The notes under the pieces: model-generated | What the model saw: the letters and a program-made list of their open reading frames with translations, nothing else | Told to the model about the DNA's origin: nothing | The model's database searches: none | Shown: positions 19,340-28,933 of the stretch, piece by piece | How positions within the stretch are numbered: the first letter of the stretch is position 1 | Layout: each line of letters begins with the position of its first letter | DNA from: Lactobacillus sp. LL6 | GTDB taxonomy: Bacteria > Bacillota > Bacilli > Lactobacillales > Lactobacillaceae | NCBI RefSeq assembly: GCF_007570935.1 | Contig: NZ_VLLR01000001.1 | Coordinates: 806,001 to 870,000, forward strand | Reading direction: 5' to 3' | Length of the DNA: 64,000 bases | Position numbers and translations under genes: made by a program

Positions 19340-21676
19340 CTAGTCTCCATCGTCTTCATCGTCATCACGACTACTAGTTGGGCGTTGACTAGAAGAATTA
19401 GCTACAGTACTAGAGGATTGTCGATTTTCACTAGATGACGATTGTCTAACTTCGACTGTTTGACTACTTGATGAGCTTGAACGTCTTTCTTCAATTCGTT
19501 CAGTTCTTGATGATTCTCTATCTGCTTCATCGTCTGCTGTAACAGTTGTAGTATTGGAGTCATTTGTACGGCTAGATGAAGAAGTATCTGTTTCTTCATC
19601 ATCTTCGTCATAACTGGCATCATTATCACCCACACCAGCTGGAGCATGGCCTTTTACGAATAACTGCCAAGTACCGCCACTTGTAGCTACTCTAGGTGGG
19701 TTAGAATTATTTACTATCTTAGCACGAATAACCGAACTTGGTTTATTCCAATCAACATTTGCCTTATTTTGCATTAAGTAACTCATCATATTTTTATACA
19801 TAAGTTGGGCTGATTGTTGACCAACGCCTGAAATAGTACCATCCTTTAAATTATCATATCCAGTCCAAACACCCATGACGTAACTCTTAGTGTAACCTAC
19901 AAACCATGAATCTTTTGGAGTAGAAGCATATGCAGGGTATCTTACTAATTCTTCATCTGAATATTTAACGGTACCAGTTTTACCAGCTTGATAAAGACCA
20001 GAAATCTTAGCACTTGTCCCAGAACCGGATTTAATTACATCTTTAAGCATATCAGTAATCATATAAGCCGTAGACTTCTTCATTACACGTACACCAGGAG
20101 AGTCATAATTTCTTGCTAAACCATCAGGAGTTTCAATTTTAGAAACAAATTGTGGTTTATGATAAATTCCCATAGTCGCAAATGCACTATATGCACCAGC
20201 CATTTGTAAACTAGAAGCATTTGCACCAATGGCAACTGATAAACCAGAGTTGGCTGGGACATTAATACCCATTCTTCTTGCAAAAATTGATGCTCGACCA
20301 ACACCAACTTTAGCTAAAGTTTTAACAGCTGGAACGTTACGAGATTGCTCAAGAGCTTTACGCATTGTCATCATACCATCATATTTATTATCCCAATCGT
20401 AAAGCTGAATATTTGTTCCGGGATAAACATATCTACTATCATCAAGCATTTTAGCAGTTGACCAGTTCAAATATTGAATTGCCGGTGCATAGTCAAGTAC
20501 AGGTTTAATTGAAGAACCAGTTGAACGACCAGTTTGAACTGCACGGTCTAGTCCTAATTGAACTGAGGGCAGGTGACGGCCTCCAAGAATCGCTACAACA
20601 TGACCATTAGTTGGATCGACAATAGTTGCACCAATTTGCATTTTATCATTAGTAAAAGGAACAGCACCGCTATTAGCTAATTCATAAAGTTTATTTTGAG
20701 CTTTTTGATCAATATTAACTGTAATCTTTAAATTATCATTGTACGGATCAAAGCCTTTTTGCTTAACTTCAGAAATAACTTCTTTGATATATGGGTCATC
20801 AATTTTACGTCTTTGAGATTCATTATTTGAATGACGTGGACGAAGACCTTTAGTGATACTTTCTTTAGTTGCCTGGTCATATTGAGATTGAGTGATTTTT
20901 TTATTTTCCAACATTGTCTTAAGAACAATGTTTCGGCGGTATTTAGCTTTTTCTGGGTACAAGTATGGATCATAAGCCACAGGAGCATTAGGCATCCCTG
21001 CAATTAATGCAGTTTGTGCTAAATCCAATTTTTTCAAAGGTTTATTATAGTAGTAATTTGCGGCAGTACCCATTCCATAGTTACCGTAATTCATATAAAC
21101 CTTATTAATATAAAACTCTAAAATTTGATCTTTAGAAAATTCTCTTTGGACTTTCATAGCCAGCCAAGCTTCTTGTGCTTTACGCTTTAAAGTACGTTGA
21201 GAAGTAGCAGTAGAGAAAACTGTTAATTTAACTAGTTGCTGAGTAATTGTTGATCCCCCTGCAGCAATACTATTACTTTTAGCATTAGTAAGCATTGAGC
21301 CTGCAATTCTAACTGGGTCCACACCAATTTTATCTTTGTAAAAACGTTTATCTTCTACAGAAACGATTGCATCCTTTAATTGTTGGGGAATTTGGCTATT
21401 TTTCACATAGATTCGCTTTTCTGAACCTAAAGAAAGTAAAAACTTTCCATCATTTGTATAAAGACTAGAAGTTCCACCGCTTTGAAGCTGATCTTGACTG
21501 ATATTTGGAGCATCTTTTGCGTAAAAGGCAAACAGCCCGATTCCTGATACAACTAAAAGCAAAACAATTAAAAAAAACCATCTAATAACTTTTAACCATG
21601 GCCTAGATTTACGACCATGATAATCTCTGCGTGATTCACGACGCATGTTTTCCCGATTATCCGAATTATTTGCCAT
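19340..21676 (-). CDS. pbp1A: Class A penicillin-binding protein 1A
   Basis: 778 residues; bifunctional peptidoglycan glycosyltransferase and transpeptidase. A short basic cytoplasmic head is followed by one transmembrane helix (residues about 29-50). The GT51 domain carries EDKRFYKDKIGVDPVRI and GGSTITQQLVK. The transpeptidase has STGSSIKPV (active-site Ser-x-x-Lys, around residue 390), a second SRN motif (EQSRNVPAV) and KTGT (around 565). The C-terminal 90 residues are low-complexity Ser/Thr/Asp/Arg. It starts 3 bp after recU, the same recU-ponA order seen in Bacillus, where the pair couples recombination and wall synthesis genes. Confidence 0.95.
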   Translation of the reverse strand: MANNSDNRENMRRESRRDYHGRKSRPWLKVIRWFFLIVLLLVVSGIGLFAFYAKDAPNISQDQLQSGGTSSLYTNDGKFLLSLGSEKRIYVKNSQIPQQLKDAIVSVEDKRFYKDKIGVDPVRIAGSMLTNAKSNSIAAGGSTITQQLVKLTVFSTATSQRTLKRKAQEAWLAMKVQREFSKDQILEFYINKVYMNYGNYGMGTAANYYYNKPLKKLDLAQTALIAGMPNAPVAYDPYLYPEKAKYRRNIVLKTMLENKKITQSQYDQATKESITKGLRPRHSNNESQRRKIDDPYIKEVISEVKQKGFDPYNDNLKITVNIDQKAQNKLYELANSGAVPFTNDKMQIGATIVDPTNGHVVAILGGRHLPSVQLGLDRAVQTGRSTGSSIKPVLDYAPAIQYLNWSTAKMLDDSRYVYPGTNIQLYDWDNKYDGMMTMRKALEQSRNVPAVKTLAKVGVGRASIFARRMGINVPANSGLSVAIGANASSLQMAGAYSAFATMGIYHKPQFVSKIETPDGLARNYDSPGVRVMKKSTAYMITDMLKDVIKSGSGTSAKISGLYQAGKTGTVKYSDEELVRYPAYASTPKDSWFVGYTKSYVMGVWTGYDNLKDGTISGVGQQSAQLMYKNMMSYLMQNKANVDWNKPSSVIRAKIVNNSNPPRVATSGGTWQLFVKGHAPAGVGDNDASYDEDDEETDTSSSSRTNDSNTTTVTADDEADRESSRTERIEERRSSSSSSQTVEVRQSSSSENRQSSSTVANSSSQRPTSSRDDDEDDGD

Positions 21677-21679
21677 CCT

Positions 21680-22297
21680 TTATTTCCTACCTTTAATTAA
21701 TTGATCGACTGCATCGATATATGGAAGAGTGGGACGAAAACCACTTGAAATCTCAATTGAATTTTCTTCTAATTCTTCCAATTTCATCGAACTTTTATTT
21801 TTATCTTGCCAGGCCGCAATTACAAAACTTGCCGGTGTAACGAAATATCGACCCAAACTAGTAAAACCTATTATAGTAAAACAAATTCCCTGTTGTTTTA
21901 AACAAGCATTTAAATGAAAAATTTGATGCTCATGAAAGTTTTTGAGGGGAAAATTTGTTTTATTATGAGTTTCTTTAGACTCAAAATCAAGATAATACCC
22001 TTGATAAACACCATTATAGTCAGTTGTGGAAGCTTGTCTGAAATAAGCTTCCTTAATAACTGCTTTTGAGCGTTTAGGATAGTCGACCTTTACAATTTGA
22101 ATAGGGGTCGGCTTTTTATGCACTACAGCAATCCCTTCATCAAGGTAATACTTATTTGATTCATTGATCTGCTGCTCAAGAGTCATTCCTCTATCTGAAA
22201 AACTAACACCTTTTCTATGAGAAAATGACCGTCGAACTTTAGGTCTTTTTACCGGTTTTCGAAATGCGGCTGTGCTACCGCTTGGATATTTGACCAT
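21680..22297 (-). CDS. recU: Holliday junction resolvase RecU
   Basis: 205 residues. RecU cleaves Holliday junctions and modulates RecA. The catalytic core reads NKYYLDEGIAVVHKKPTPIQIV, then DYNGVYQGYYLDFESKET (Asp and Glu-x-Lys metal ligands around residues 104-118) and the FHEHQI motif; LGRYFVTPASF follows. The start is the ATG at 22297, preceded by AGGAG; the TTG at 22306 is too close to that site. It is directly upstream of pbp1A in one transcription unit. Confidence 0.95.
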   Translation of the reverse strand: MVKYPSGSTAAFRKPVKRPKVRRSFSHRKGVSFSDRGMTLEQQINESNKYYLDEGIAVVHKKPTPIQIVKVDYPKRSKAVIKEAYFRQASTTDYNGVYQGYYLDFESKETHNKTNFPLKNFHEHQIFHLNACLKQQGICFTIIGFTSLGRYFVTPASFVIAAWQDKNKSSMKLEELEENSIEISSGFRPTLPYIDAVDQLIKGRK

Positions 22298-22367
22298 TAA
22301 CTTCAACTCCTGTTAGTATACCATTATAACAAATATTGATTAAATTTTTGAATAAGGAGGAATCCGG

Positions 22368-22937
22368 ATGGATAGAGTCTGGATTACAGGATATCGTAGT
22401 TTTGAACTAAACATATTTAATGATAAAGATCCTAAAATCAAGATAATTAAGTATGCCCTCAAAAATTACTTAATTAATAAACTTGAAAATGCAGAAATCG
22501 ATTGGATCATTACAGGTGCCAACTTGGGTGTAGAACAGTGGTGTGCAGAAGTAATGATGGAATTGAGAGAAGAATATAATGTTCGCTTTTCTGTTCTTAT
22601 CCCATACACTAATTTTGCAGATAGATGGAATGAAAATAATCAAGCTAAATTTATAAATATTAAAAATGGAGCGGATTTTTTTGCTTCAACTTCTAATTCA
22701 CCATATTCAAGTCCAATGCAACTCAAAAATTATCAAAATTTTATTGTTGATCATACCGACCAAGCATTAATGATTTATGATCCTGAACATCCGGGTAAGT
22801 CCAAATACGATTATCAGTTAATCAAAAATAAGCAAGAAGTTAAAGAATATCCTTTAGATTTAATTGATTTTTACGATTTACAAGATTCCGCTGAGGAATA
22901 TCAGGAGAATCATAATTTTAAAAATTCATATAATTAA
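22368..22937 (+). CDS. ypsA: YpsA / DUF1273 SLOG-fold protein
   Basis: 189 residues. The protein begins VWITGYRSFEL and has WIITGANLGVEQWCAEVMMEL and VLIPYTNFADRWNENNQ, which are features of the DUF1273 (SLOG superfamily) proteins related to DprA's Rossmann fold. In Bacillus and Staphylococcus YpsA influences cell division and interacts genetically with GpsB; here gpsB is the next gene, in line with that. A strong ribosome binding site (AAGGAGGA) precedes the ATG. It is divergent from recU. Confidence 0.9.
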   Translation: MDRVWITGYRSFELNIFNDKDPKIKIIKYALKNYLINKLENAEIDWIITGANLGVEQWCAEVMMELREEYNVRFSVLIPYTNFADRWNENNQAKFINIKNGADFFASTSNSPYSSPMQLKNYQNFIVDHTDQALMIYDPEHPGKSKYDYQLIKNKQEVKEYPLDLIDFYDLQDSAEEYQENHNFKNSYN

Positions 22938-22967
22938 TTAAAACTTTTTCTAAACTAGCAATTTTAG

Positions 22968-22996
22968 TTTTACCTATGGTAAGTTTTTGCTAAAAT
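22968..22996 (+). promoter_or_regulatory. Candidate promoter of gpsB
   Basis: TTTTAC (22968-22973), 17-bp spacer, TAAAAT (22991-22996), about 35 bp upstream of the gpsB start codon. Confidence 0.5.
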
Positions 22997-23029
22997 AGGG
23001 TGTGTTAGGTAAAGGAGTTGTCAATATCG

Positions 23030-23461
23030 ATGGCAAATTTAAATGATATTAAATTATCCGCACAAGATGTATTAAAAAAGCAATTTAGATCAAAGGTAAA
23101 AGGTTATGATCCAGATGAAGTTGATGCTTATCTAGATCAAATTATTTCCGACTATGAAACATTTCATCAGATTATTGAAGACTTGTATGGTCAAATTGGA
23201 ACCTTGCAGCGTCAATTAATGGATGAAAAGAAAAAGGCTCAAAGTGTAGCAGCAAATACTGCAAAATCAGTTGCAGAACCTGCTCAAGAGCAAGAAGATA
23301 TTAAGACATATACGCCGACTAAACGCAGAAAGCCCACTTTCAGTGTTGATAATGAAAGTTCAGGCGAAATTTCTACCAATATGGCGATTATTCAACGTAT
23401 CTCAACTTTAGAAAGAAAAGTTTATAATCTTGAACAACATGTTTATGGGTTACAAAAGTAA
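23030..23461 (+). CDS. gpsB: Cell division protein GpsB
   Basis: 143 residues; a DivIVA paralogue that coordinates septal and lateral wall synthesis by docking penicillin-binding proteins. The N-terminal membrane- and PBP-binding domain is clear: LSAQDVLKKQFRSKVKGYDPDEVDAYLDQII-type sequence with GYDPDEVDAYLD, followed by a coiled coil (residues about 30-75), a linker with basic KRRKP and a short C-terminal trimerisation helix (STLERKVYNLEQHVYGL). The ATG at 23030 has AAAGGAG about 12 bp upstream. PBP1A, one likely partner, is encoded nearby. The rnpB promoter overlaps its 3' end. Confidence 0.95.
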   Translation: MANLNDIKLSAQDVLKKQFRSKVKGYDPDEVDAYLDQIISDYETFHQIIEDLYGQIGTLQRQLMDEKKKAQSVAANTAKSVAEPAQEQEDIKTYTPTKRRKPTFSVDNESSGEISTNMAIIQRISTLERKVYNLEQHVYGLQK

Positions 23462-23477
23462 AAAGTTTTGGTATAAT
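23449..23477 (+). promoter_or_regulatory. Promoter of rnpB
   Basis: GTTACA (23449-23454), 17-bp spacer, perfect TATAAT (23472-23477). It overlaps the end of gpsB and lies about 8 bp before the inferred RNA start. Confidence 0.7.
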
Positions 23478-23483
23478 AGCAAA

Positions 23484-23871
23484 TGGTGTTAATTTCGAGC
23501 AGTCGCGGTTAGCCTAGAGCTAACTGAGGAAAGTCCACGCACACACAAGCTGAGATTGCTTGTAGTGCCCGTATTCAGCTCAATAAGCTGGAGGATATAG
23601 TTTCTATATCACGGCGGAGAAAGTGCTAAGTCTTTGATATGCATAAGTATCCTGAAAGTGCCACAGTGACGAAGCAAGGTTGGAAACGACCTTGGTGGAA
23701 CGAGGTAAACCCTGCGAGTGTGCAACCTAAATTTGGTGGGGGCGTTTCGACCTAAGAAAATGAACTAAAGGTCGGGTTATTGCTATTGCAATAAAGATAG
23801 ATGGCTGCTGAAGGTTGTTTTTTGCCAAGAGCAACTGGAACAGAACGTGGCTTATAGAAATTGCACTGGCA
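23484..23871 (+). ncRNA. rnpB: RNase P RNA, class B
   Basis: The catalytic RNA of RNase P, which removes 5' leaders from pre-tRNAs. Conserved core blocks are readable: GAGGAAAGTCCACGC (CR-I region), the GTGCCACAGTGACGAAG block, GGTGGAACGAGGTAAACC (CR-IV), and the terminal GGAACAGAACGTGGCTTATAGA (CR-V). The layout matches Bacillus-type (class B) RNAs. The ends are estimated from the promoter and from pairing of the 5' and 3' strands, within about 5-10 nt. It has its own promoter and a strong terminator. Confidence 0.95.
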
Positions 23872-23872
23872 T

Positions 23873-23907
23873 GAGCTGAGCTTCTTTTGGAGCTCAGCTC
23901 TTTTTTT
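23873..23907 (+). terminator. Terminator of rnpB
   Basis: Perfect 10-bp stem (23873-23882 with 23891-23900), 8-nt loop, followed by seven T. Confidence 0.9.
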
Positions 23908-23937
23908 AAGAAAAAAATAAATTTGAAAAGAGAAATT

Positions 23938-25062
23938 ATGAAAAAATATACATTATATACAACAATGGGTGCAGGTTTTGAAAGTGTAGTTGCTAAAGAA
24001 CTACAAACACTTGGTTATGAGACTCGCACTGAAAATGGACGTGTTTTTTTTGAAGGAACACAAGAAGATATTGTAAAAACTAATTTATGGCTTAGAACAG
24101 CTGATAGAGTTAAAATTCTTCTTAAAGAATTTAAAGCATTAGATTTTGATACCTTATATAATGAAGTTTATGCATTTGACTGGGCACAATTATTACCAGT
24201 AGATGCTAAATTTCCTGTGCAAGGTCGAGCAGTAAGATCTAAGCTCCATTCAGAACCAGATGTTCAGTCAATTGTAAAAAAAGCCATCGTGGATAAAATG
24301 ACTGACCAATATCATAGACGAGGTTTTTTGCCAGAAACTGGTAGTGAATATCCATTAGATATTCATATTTATAAAGATATAGCAAGAATCTCACTTGATA
24401 CTACTGGCGAGAGTCTATTTAAGAGAGGTTATCGGGTTGAACATGGTGGTGCTCCAATGAAGGAAAACTTTGCAGCTGGTTTGTTACGTTTAACTCCATA
24501 CAATGGCACGCATCCCTTAATTGATCCAATGACAGGTTCTGGTACTTTGGCAATTGAAGCAGCCTTAATTGCCAAGAATATTGCACCAGGTACTTGGAGA
24601 AAATTTGCTTTTGACAATTTTGACTGGTTTGATCCAACTCTTCACCAAAAACTTCTTGAAGAGGCTAAAACTATGATTAAGCCTCTTGAAGCACCTATTT
24701 GGGCTAGTGATATTGATCAATCAGTTCTCGAAATTGCTAAGCTTAATGCTCATAACGCAGGAGTGCTGCAAGATATTCGTTTCAAACAAGTAGCTGTTAA
24801 AGACTTTACTACCGATTTAGAAAATGGAATTATTATTGCTAACCCTCCATACGGTAAACGATTAAAGGACCGTAAAGGTGCAGAAGAGCTATATAAGCAA
24901 ATGGGAGATGTATTAGGTAAATATACTGACTTTAGTCAGTACTATTTAACTGCTGATCCTAATTTTGAAAAGTTTTTTGGAGCAAAAGCTACTAAGAAGC
25001 GTAAATTATTTAATGGTAATTTGAGAGTAGATTTCTACCAATATTGGGCAAATAGAAGATAA
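23938..25062 (+). CDS. rlmL: rRNA (guanine-N2) methyltransferase, YpsC/RlmL type
   Basis: 374 residues. A ferredoxin-like/THUMP N-terminal half (residues about 1-160) is followed by a class I SAM methyltransferase domain. The SAM site is visible as DPMTGSGTLAIEAALIAKNIAPG (D-x-x-x-G-x-G region around residue 197), and the N6/N2-methyltransferase catalytic motif is ANPPYGKRL (around 300). Family members methylate G2445 in 23S rRNA. The ATG at 23938 follows AAAAGAG; longer starts fall in the rnpB terminator. The metallophosphatase gene starts 4 bp downstream. Confidence 0.92.
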   Translation: MKKYTLYTTMGAGFESVVAKELQTLGYETRTENGRVFFEGTQEDIVKTNLWLRTADRVKILLKEFKALDFDTLYNEVYAFDWAQLLPVDAKFPVQGRAVRSKLHSEPDVQSIVKKAIVDKMTDQYHRRGFLPETGSEYPLDIHIYKDIARISLDTTGESLFKRGYRVEHGGAPMKENFAAGLLRLTPYNGTHPLIDPMTGSGTLAIEAALIAKNIAPGTWRKFAFDNFDWFDPTLHQKLLEEAKTMIKPLEAPIWASDIDQSVLEIAKLNAHNAGVLQDIRFKQVAVKDFTTDLENGIIIANPPYGKRLKDRKGAEELYKQMGDVLGKYTDFSQYYLTADPNFEKFFGAKATKKRKLFNGNLRVDFYQYWANRR

Positions 25063-25065
25063 ATT

Positions 25066-26298
25066 ATGATAACTGAAGATTTAAACACAGAATTTTGGGT
25101 AATTTCTGATACACATTTGATTGCAGATAGCCTTCATGATAATGGACAGGCTTTTTCTAGAATGCAAAAAACCAGTCAAGGCAAAGATTTATATTATCAA
25201 GAGACGGTTTTGAATGCTTTTATGAAAATGGCTCAAGAAAAAAAGCCCGCAGCGATTATTGTTACAGGGGATGTTACTTTTAATGGAGAAAGAGTTTCTG
25301 CAGAAAAGTTTGCGCAAATTTTTAAACCCTTAAAAGAAACAAAATTGTTAGTAGTTCCTGGAAATCATGACATTTTTGATGGATGGGCTAGAGAATTTCG
25401 AGGGAAAAAGCAATTTTTTGCCGGAGAAATTAGTCCAATGTTCTGGAAATCAATCTTCAGTGACTCATATAGATGTGCTAAAAGTAAAGATCCTAATTCA
25501 TTGGCTTATAGTGTTCAGCTTAATCCAAATTACTTTTTATTAATGCTAGATTCTAATTACTATGGTAAAGAAGAAACTACTGAAGCTCCGCATACTCGAG
25601 GAGCAATTGGTAAAAAGCAATTAAAATGGGTTGAAAAGCAACTAAAGTATGCTTCAGAAAATAATTTGCGTCCGATTATTTTTATGCACCATAATTTATA
25701 TGCTCACAATCCTGCAGTTAATCATGGATATGTATTAGATGATGCAATAGAATTGCGAAGATTGTGTTCTCGGTATAATGTAAGACTTGCTTTTTCCGGA
25801 CACATTCATGCTCAAAATATATTGGGACCTCAAGGAACAACTCCAACTACAGAAATAGTCACTTCAAGTTTTTGTTCTAATGATCAAGGCTATGGTATAG
25901 TGCGTATTCATCAACATCATATTACTTATATTCGCAAGACTTTTGATATGAATAGATACTTAACTGATAAAGAAAAAGAAGACTATACTTTGAACCATTT
26001 TCATGAATATTTAGAAGATTTGCAACTTGGAAGTATCGCAGCAGACTTGATGCAAAGTGATTTGCGTAAAAATCATAATAGCTTAGAGTTAGTCAGAGCG
26101 ATGGGGAACTTGTTTGCAAGGATGAATTATAACTTTTATACAGGGCATAATAATTTAAAGGCTTCTGAATTAAATAAGATTCATAGAACTGAAGCTTATC
26201 AAACCTTAATTAAGCAGCATCCTGAATATCGTCTATATTTAAAGACTTTGTATGATACAAGCAACCATAGTAATTTACAAGTAAAAATTAGATATTAA
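25066..26298 (+). CDS. Calcineurin-like metallophosphoesterase
   Basis: 410 residues. The five metallophosphoesterase motifs are in order: SDTHL (D-x-H, around residue 14), GDVTFNGE, GNHD (around 100), MHHN and GHIHAQN (around 245). The substrate is unknown; similar lactic acid bacterial proteins are annotated as cyclic-nucleotide or 3',5'-phosphodiesterases. The C-terminal 120 residues are helical and not part of the catalytic fold. The start codon is 4 bp after rlmL with no clear ribosome binding site, implying coupling; a small membrane protein gene follows 13 bp downstream. Confidence 0.88.
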   Translation: MITEDLNTEFWVISDTHLIADSLHDNGQAFSRMQKTSQGKDLYYQETVLNAFMKMAQEKKPAAIIVTGDVTFNGERVSAEKFAQIFKPLKETKLLVVPGNHDIFDGWAREFRGKKQFFAGEISPMFWKSIFSDSYRCAKSKDPNSLAYSVQLNPNYFLLMLDSNYYGKEETTEAPHTRGAIGKKQLKWVEKQLKYASENNLRPIIFMHHNLYAHNPAVNHGYVLDDAIELRRLCSRYNVRLAFSGHIHAQNILGPQGTTPTTEIVTSSFCSNDQGYGIVRIHQHHITYIRKTFDMNRYLTDKEKEDYTLNHFHEYLEDLQLGSIAADLMQSDLRKNHNSLELVRAMGNLFARMNYNFYTGHNNLKASELNKIHRTEAYQTLIKQHPEYRLYLKTLYDTSNHSNLQVKIRY

Positions 26299-26310
26299 AT
26301 AGGTGACGGA

Positions 26311-26655
26311 ATGAAGAAAAAACATTACGTATTTTTAGGTAAAGCCGGACTCATTTACTATAGCTGGATGTTTGTAGTTTTATTTATTAGTTTGACATTT
26401 TTTTACGAAAAAAATACGACCATAAGTTGGCCGGGAGTTAGTTTACTAATTGGATTTTTTGTAATTTTAATTTATACTATTTTGACTTCATATTGGAACA
26501 AGGAATATTTTCGCATTCCTTTTAAATTTAAAGTGAAAATACCACAAACACCAAAATTAATTAAAAGAATTTGGAAATTCAATTTTTATGAAATTAAGTT
26601 AAATAAATATCAAACTTTTTATTTAGTGAGATTTATTAAGATATCGCAAAAGTAA
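26311..26655 (+). CDS. Small membrane protein, possibly EbsA family
   Basis: 114 residues with two transmembrane helices (about 15-33 and 43-62) and a basic C-terminal tail. Its shape and the KKKHYVF start with a YYSW segment before the first helix resemble EbsA family proteins of enterococci and lactobacilli, which are linked to the cell surface but not characterised. The match is weak. It is the last gene of the rlmL-phosphoesterase unit and is followed at once by a terminator. Confidence 0.5.
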   Translation: MKKKHYVFLGKAGLIYYSWMFVVLFISLTFFYEKNTTISWPGVSLLIGFFVILIYTILTSYWNKEYFRIPFKFKVKIPQTPKLIKRIWKFNFYEIKLNKYQTFYLVRFIKISQK

Positions 26656-26668
26656 ATAATAACTATAT

Positions 26669-26698
26669 AAATACTGAACAACTTGTTCAGTATTTTTT
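26669..26698 (+). terminator. Terminator after the small membrane protein gene
   Basis: Perfect 12-bp stem (26669-26680 with 26684-26695), 3-nt loop and a T run to 26698. Confidence 0.9.
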
Positions 26699-26734
26699 AG
26701 TGTATTTTAGATTGTATGTTAAGCTAGGATTGTT

Positions 26735-26743
26735 TGCTATAAT
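26735..26743 (+). promoter_or_regulatory. Extended -10 promoter of fhs
   Basis: TGC-TATAAT (TATAAT at 26738-26743) with the TG of an extended -10 element, about 45 bp before fhs. No good -35 is visible. Confidence 0.45.
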
Positions 26744-26786
26744 AAAGATTGAATTTTATCAATATTAATTAGAAAGAGGCGCGCAG

Positions 26787-28463
26787 ATGAAAACAGATAT
26801 TCAAATTGCACAAGAAACTGAAGAATTGCCAATTACTCAAGTCGCCGAAAAGGTGGGTTTAACTAAAAAAGACCTTGAACCATACGGTTATGATAAAGCG
26901 AAAATTACTTGGCAAGCAATTAACAAAGCACGTCAAAACAATCATCTAGGGAAATTGATATTAGTAACTTCTATTTCTCCAACACCTGCTGGAGAAGGAA
27001 AGTCTACAATTACGATTGGTTTAGGGGATGCAATTAATAATCAATTACACAAGAAAACTATGATTGCTCTTAGAGAGCCATCTATGGGACCAGTATTTGG
27101 ACTCAAAGGTGGTGCTACTGGCGGTGGAATGGCGCAAATCATTCCTATGGAAGATATTAATCTTCATTTTACAGGGGACATGCACGCTTTAACTAGTGCT
27201 ATTGATACATTAGCGGCTTTAGTTGATAATTATATTTATCAAGATAATGGTTTAAATATTGATCCAAATAGAATCATGCTTAAACGAGGAATTGATGTAA
27301 ATGATCGTACACTTAGAAAAGTCACTGTAGGACAAGGTTCTAAATTCAATGGAATTGAACATCAATCAAGTTTTGCTATAACAGTTGCTAATGAATTGAT
27401 GGCGATTCTCTGTTTGGCAACCGATATTGATGATCTAAAAAAGCGCATTGGTGAAATGCTTGTTGCATACACTGTTGAAGATGAACCAGTGTATGTTAAG
27501 CAACTGGGGTTTGAGGGAGCAATTGCGGCACTTCTTTCAACAGCCTTAAAACCTAATATTGTTCAAACTCTTGAACATACTCCTGCCCTTGTTCACGGAG
27601 GACCTTTTGCTAATATTGCTCATGGTGCAAACTCTGTAATCGCCACTAACTTGGCATTGCATCTTAGCGATTATACTTTGACTGAAGCTGGATTTGGTAG
27701 TGATCTAGGTGGACAAAAGTTTATGGATTTTGTTTCTAAGCATTTAGATAAAACTCCTGATGCTAGTGTTGTGGTAGCAACTGTTCGTGCATTAAAGTAT
27801 CAGGCATTAAAGTCTACTGATAAACTTGATGAAGAAAACTTAACCGCCTTAAAGGAAGGCTTTAACAACTTAAAGCGTCATATGAACAATATGCGTGCAT
27901 ATAATGTCTCTGTAATTGTTTTAATCAATCGCTTCGCTACAGATACTGATGCAGAACTTAACTTGCTTAAAAAATTGGTAGAAGAACAAGATATTCAAGC
28001 TGAAGTAGTCAACTATCATGATCAAGGATCAGTTGGCGGAGTAGAAGCAGCCCAAGCTGTAATTGATTTAGCTGATTCTGGTAAAAGTGACTTAGTTTCC
28101 ACTTATAGTGAAGATGATGATGTTAAAACTAAAATTGAAAAAGTTGCTAAAAATATTTATCATGCTAAAGATGTTGACTATAGTGAAAAAGCGGAACAAG
28201 ACATTTTAGAATTAGAAAAATTAGGTAAAAATAATTTACCTGTAATTATTGCTAAAACTCAATATTCATTTACCGACAATAAAGATGCTTTAGGAGCACC
28301 AGTAGATTTTACTCTTCATGTTAAAGGCTTAAGTCTTAAAAATGGTGCACGTTTTATTGTTGTTACTACAGGACATGTTTTAGATATGCCAGGACTTCCA
28401 AAGCATCCCGCCGCACTTGATATTGATGTCGATAATAATGGAAAAATTAGTGGACTATTTTAA
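26787..28463 (+). CDS. fhs: Formate-tetrahydrofolate ligase
   Basis: 558 residues; makes 10-formyl-THF from formate, ATP and THF. The P-loop is [17 protein letters not shown] (around residue 64), followed by [28 protein letters not shown], which is invariant in FTHFS. FAQGHCN-type C-terminal folate residues are replaced by [13 protein letters not shown] and [12 protein letters not shown], both typical of the family. Length matches (about 556). lspA begins 3 bp after the stop codon. Confidence 0.97.
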   Translation: MKTDIQIAQETEELPITQVAEKVGLTKKDLEPYGYDKAKITWQAINKARQNNHLGKLILVTSISPTPAGEGKSTITIGLGDAINNQLHKKTMIALREPSMGPVFGLKGGATGGGMAQIIPMEDINLHFTGDMHALTSAIDTLAALVDNYIYQDNGLNIDPNRIMLKRGIDVNDRTLRKVTVGQGSKFNGIEHQSSFAITVANELMAILCLATDIDDLKKRIGEMLVAYTVEDEPVYVKQLGFEGAIAALLSTALKPNIVQTLEHTPALVHGGPFANIAHGANSVIATNLALHLSDYTLTEAGFGSDLGGQKFMDFVSKHLDKTPDASVVVATVRALKYQALKSTDKLDEENLTALKEGFNNLKRHMNNMRAYNVSVIVLINRFATDTDAELNLLKKLVEEQDIQAEVVNYHDQGSVGGVEAAQAVIDLADSGKSDLVSTYSEDDDVKTKIEKVAKNIYHAKDVDYSEKAEQDILELEKLGKNNLPVIIAKTQYSFTDNKDALGAPVDFTLHVKGLSLKNGARFIVVTTGHVLDMPGLPKHPAALDIDVDNNGKISGLF

Positions 28464-28465
28464 AT

Positions 28466-28933
28466 ATGCAATACTTATACTTAATTATCTCACTGTTAGT
28501 AGTAGTGGCAGATCAAGGACTGAAAGCCTACATTATAAATAATTACTCTGTAGGTGAAGTTCATCAAATCATTCCTGGAATCCTGTCTTTTGATTATTTG
28601 CAAAATAACGGGGCTGCATGGAATATTTTACCAGGACAAATGTGGCTGTTTTATGCTATTAGTATCATTGCTATCGGTGTTTGTGTATATTTCTTGTTTA
28701 ATAAAAAATATACTAGTAAACTATTTGATACTGGTGTTTCTTTGGTACTTGGGGGAATAATTGGGAACTTTATTGATCGCTTGCACTTAAAGTATGTGGT
28801 TGATATGCTTCAGCTTGATTTTGTTCACTTTAATATTTTTAATATTGCTGACAGCGCAATTACTATTGGTGTGATTTTGATTTTTGTTTATTTGATATTT
28901 TTTGATAAGGATGAAAATAATGTCAAAATATGA
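28466..28933 (+). CDS. lspA: Lipoprotein signal peptidase
   Basis: 155 residues with four transmembrane helices. The two catalytic aspartates of the signal peptidase II family are in GNFIDRLHL and FNIADSAITIG; NNGAAW, the conserved loop, is also present. It removes the signal peptide of diacylglyceryl-modified prolipoproteins at the membrane. It starts 3 bp after fhs and overlaps rluD by 14 bp, as lspA-rluD do in many Firmicutes. Confidence 0.95.
   Translation: MQYLYLIISLLVVVADQGLKAYIINNYSVGEVHQIIPGILSFDYLQNNGAAWNILPGQMWLFYAISIIAIGVCVYFLFNKKYTSKLFDTGVSLVLGGIIGNFIDRLHLKYVVDMLQLDFVHFNIFNIADSAITIGVILIFVYLIFFDKDENNVKI

Noticed and set aside
19402..21003. Several minus-strand frames inside pbp1A in other reading frames
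   Set aside because: They lie within the coding region of PBP1A, with low-complexity composition from its Ser/Asp-rich tail and no start signals.
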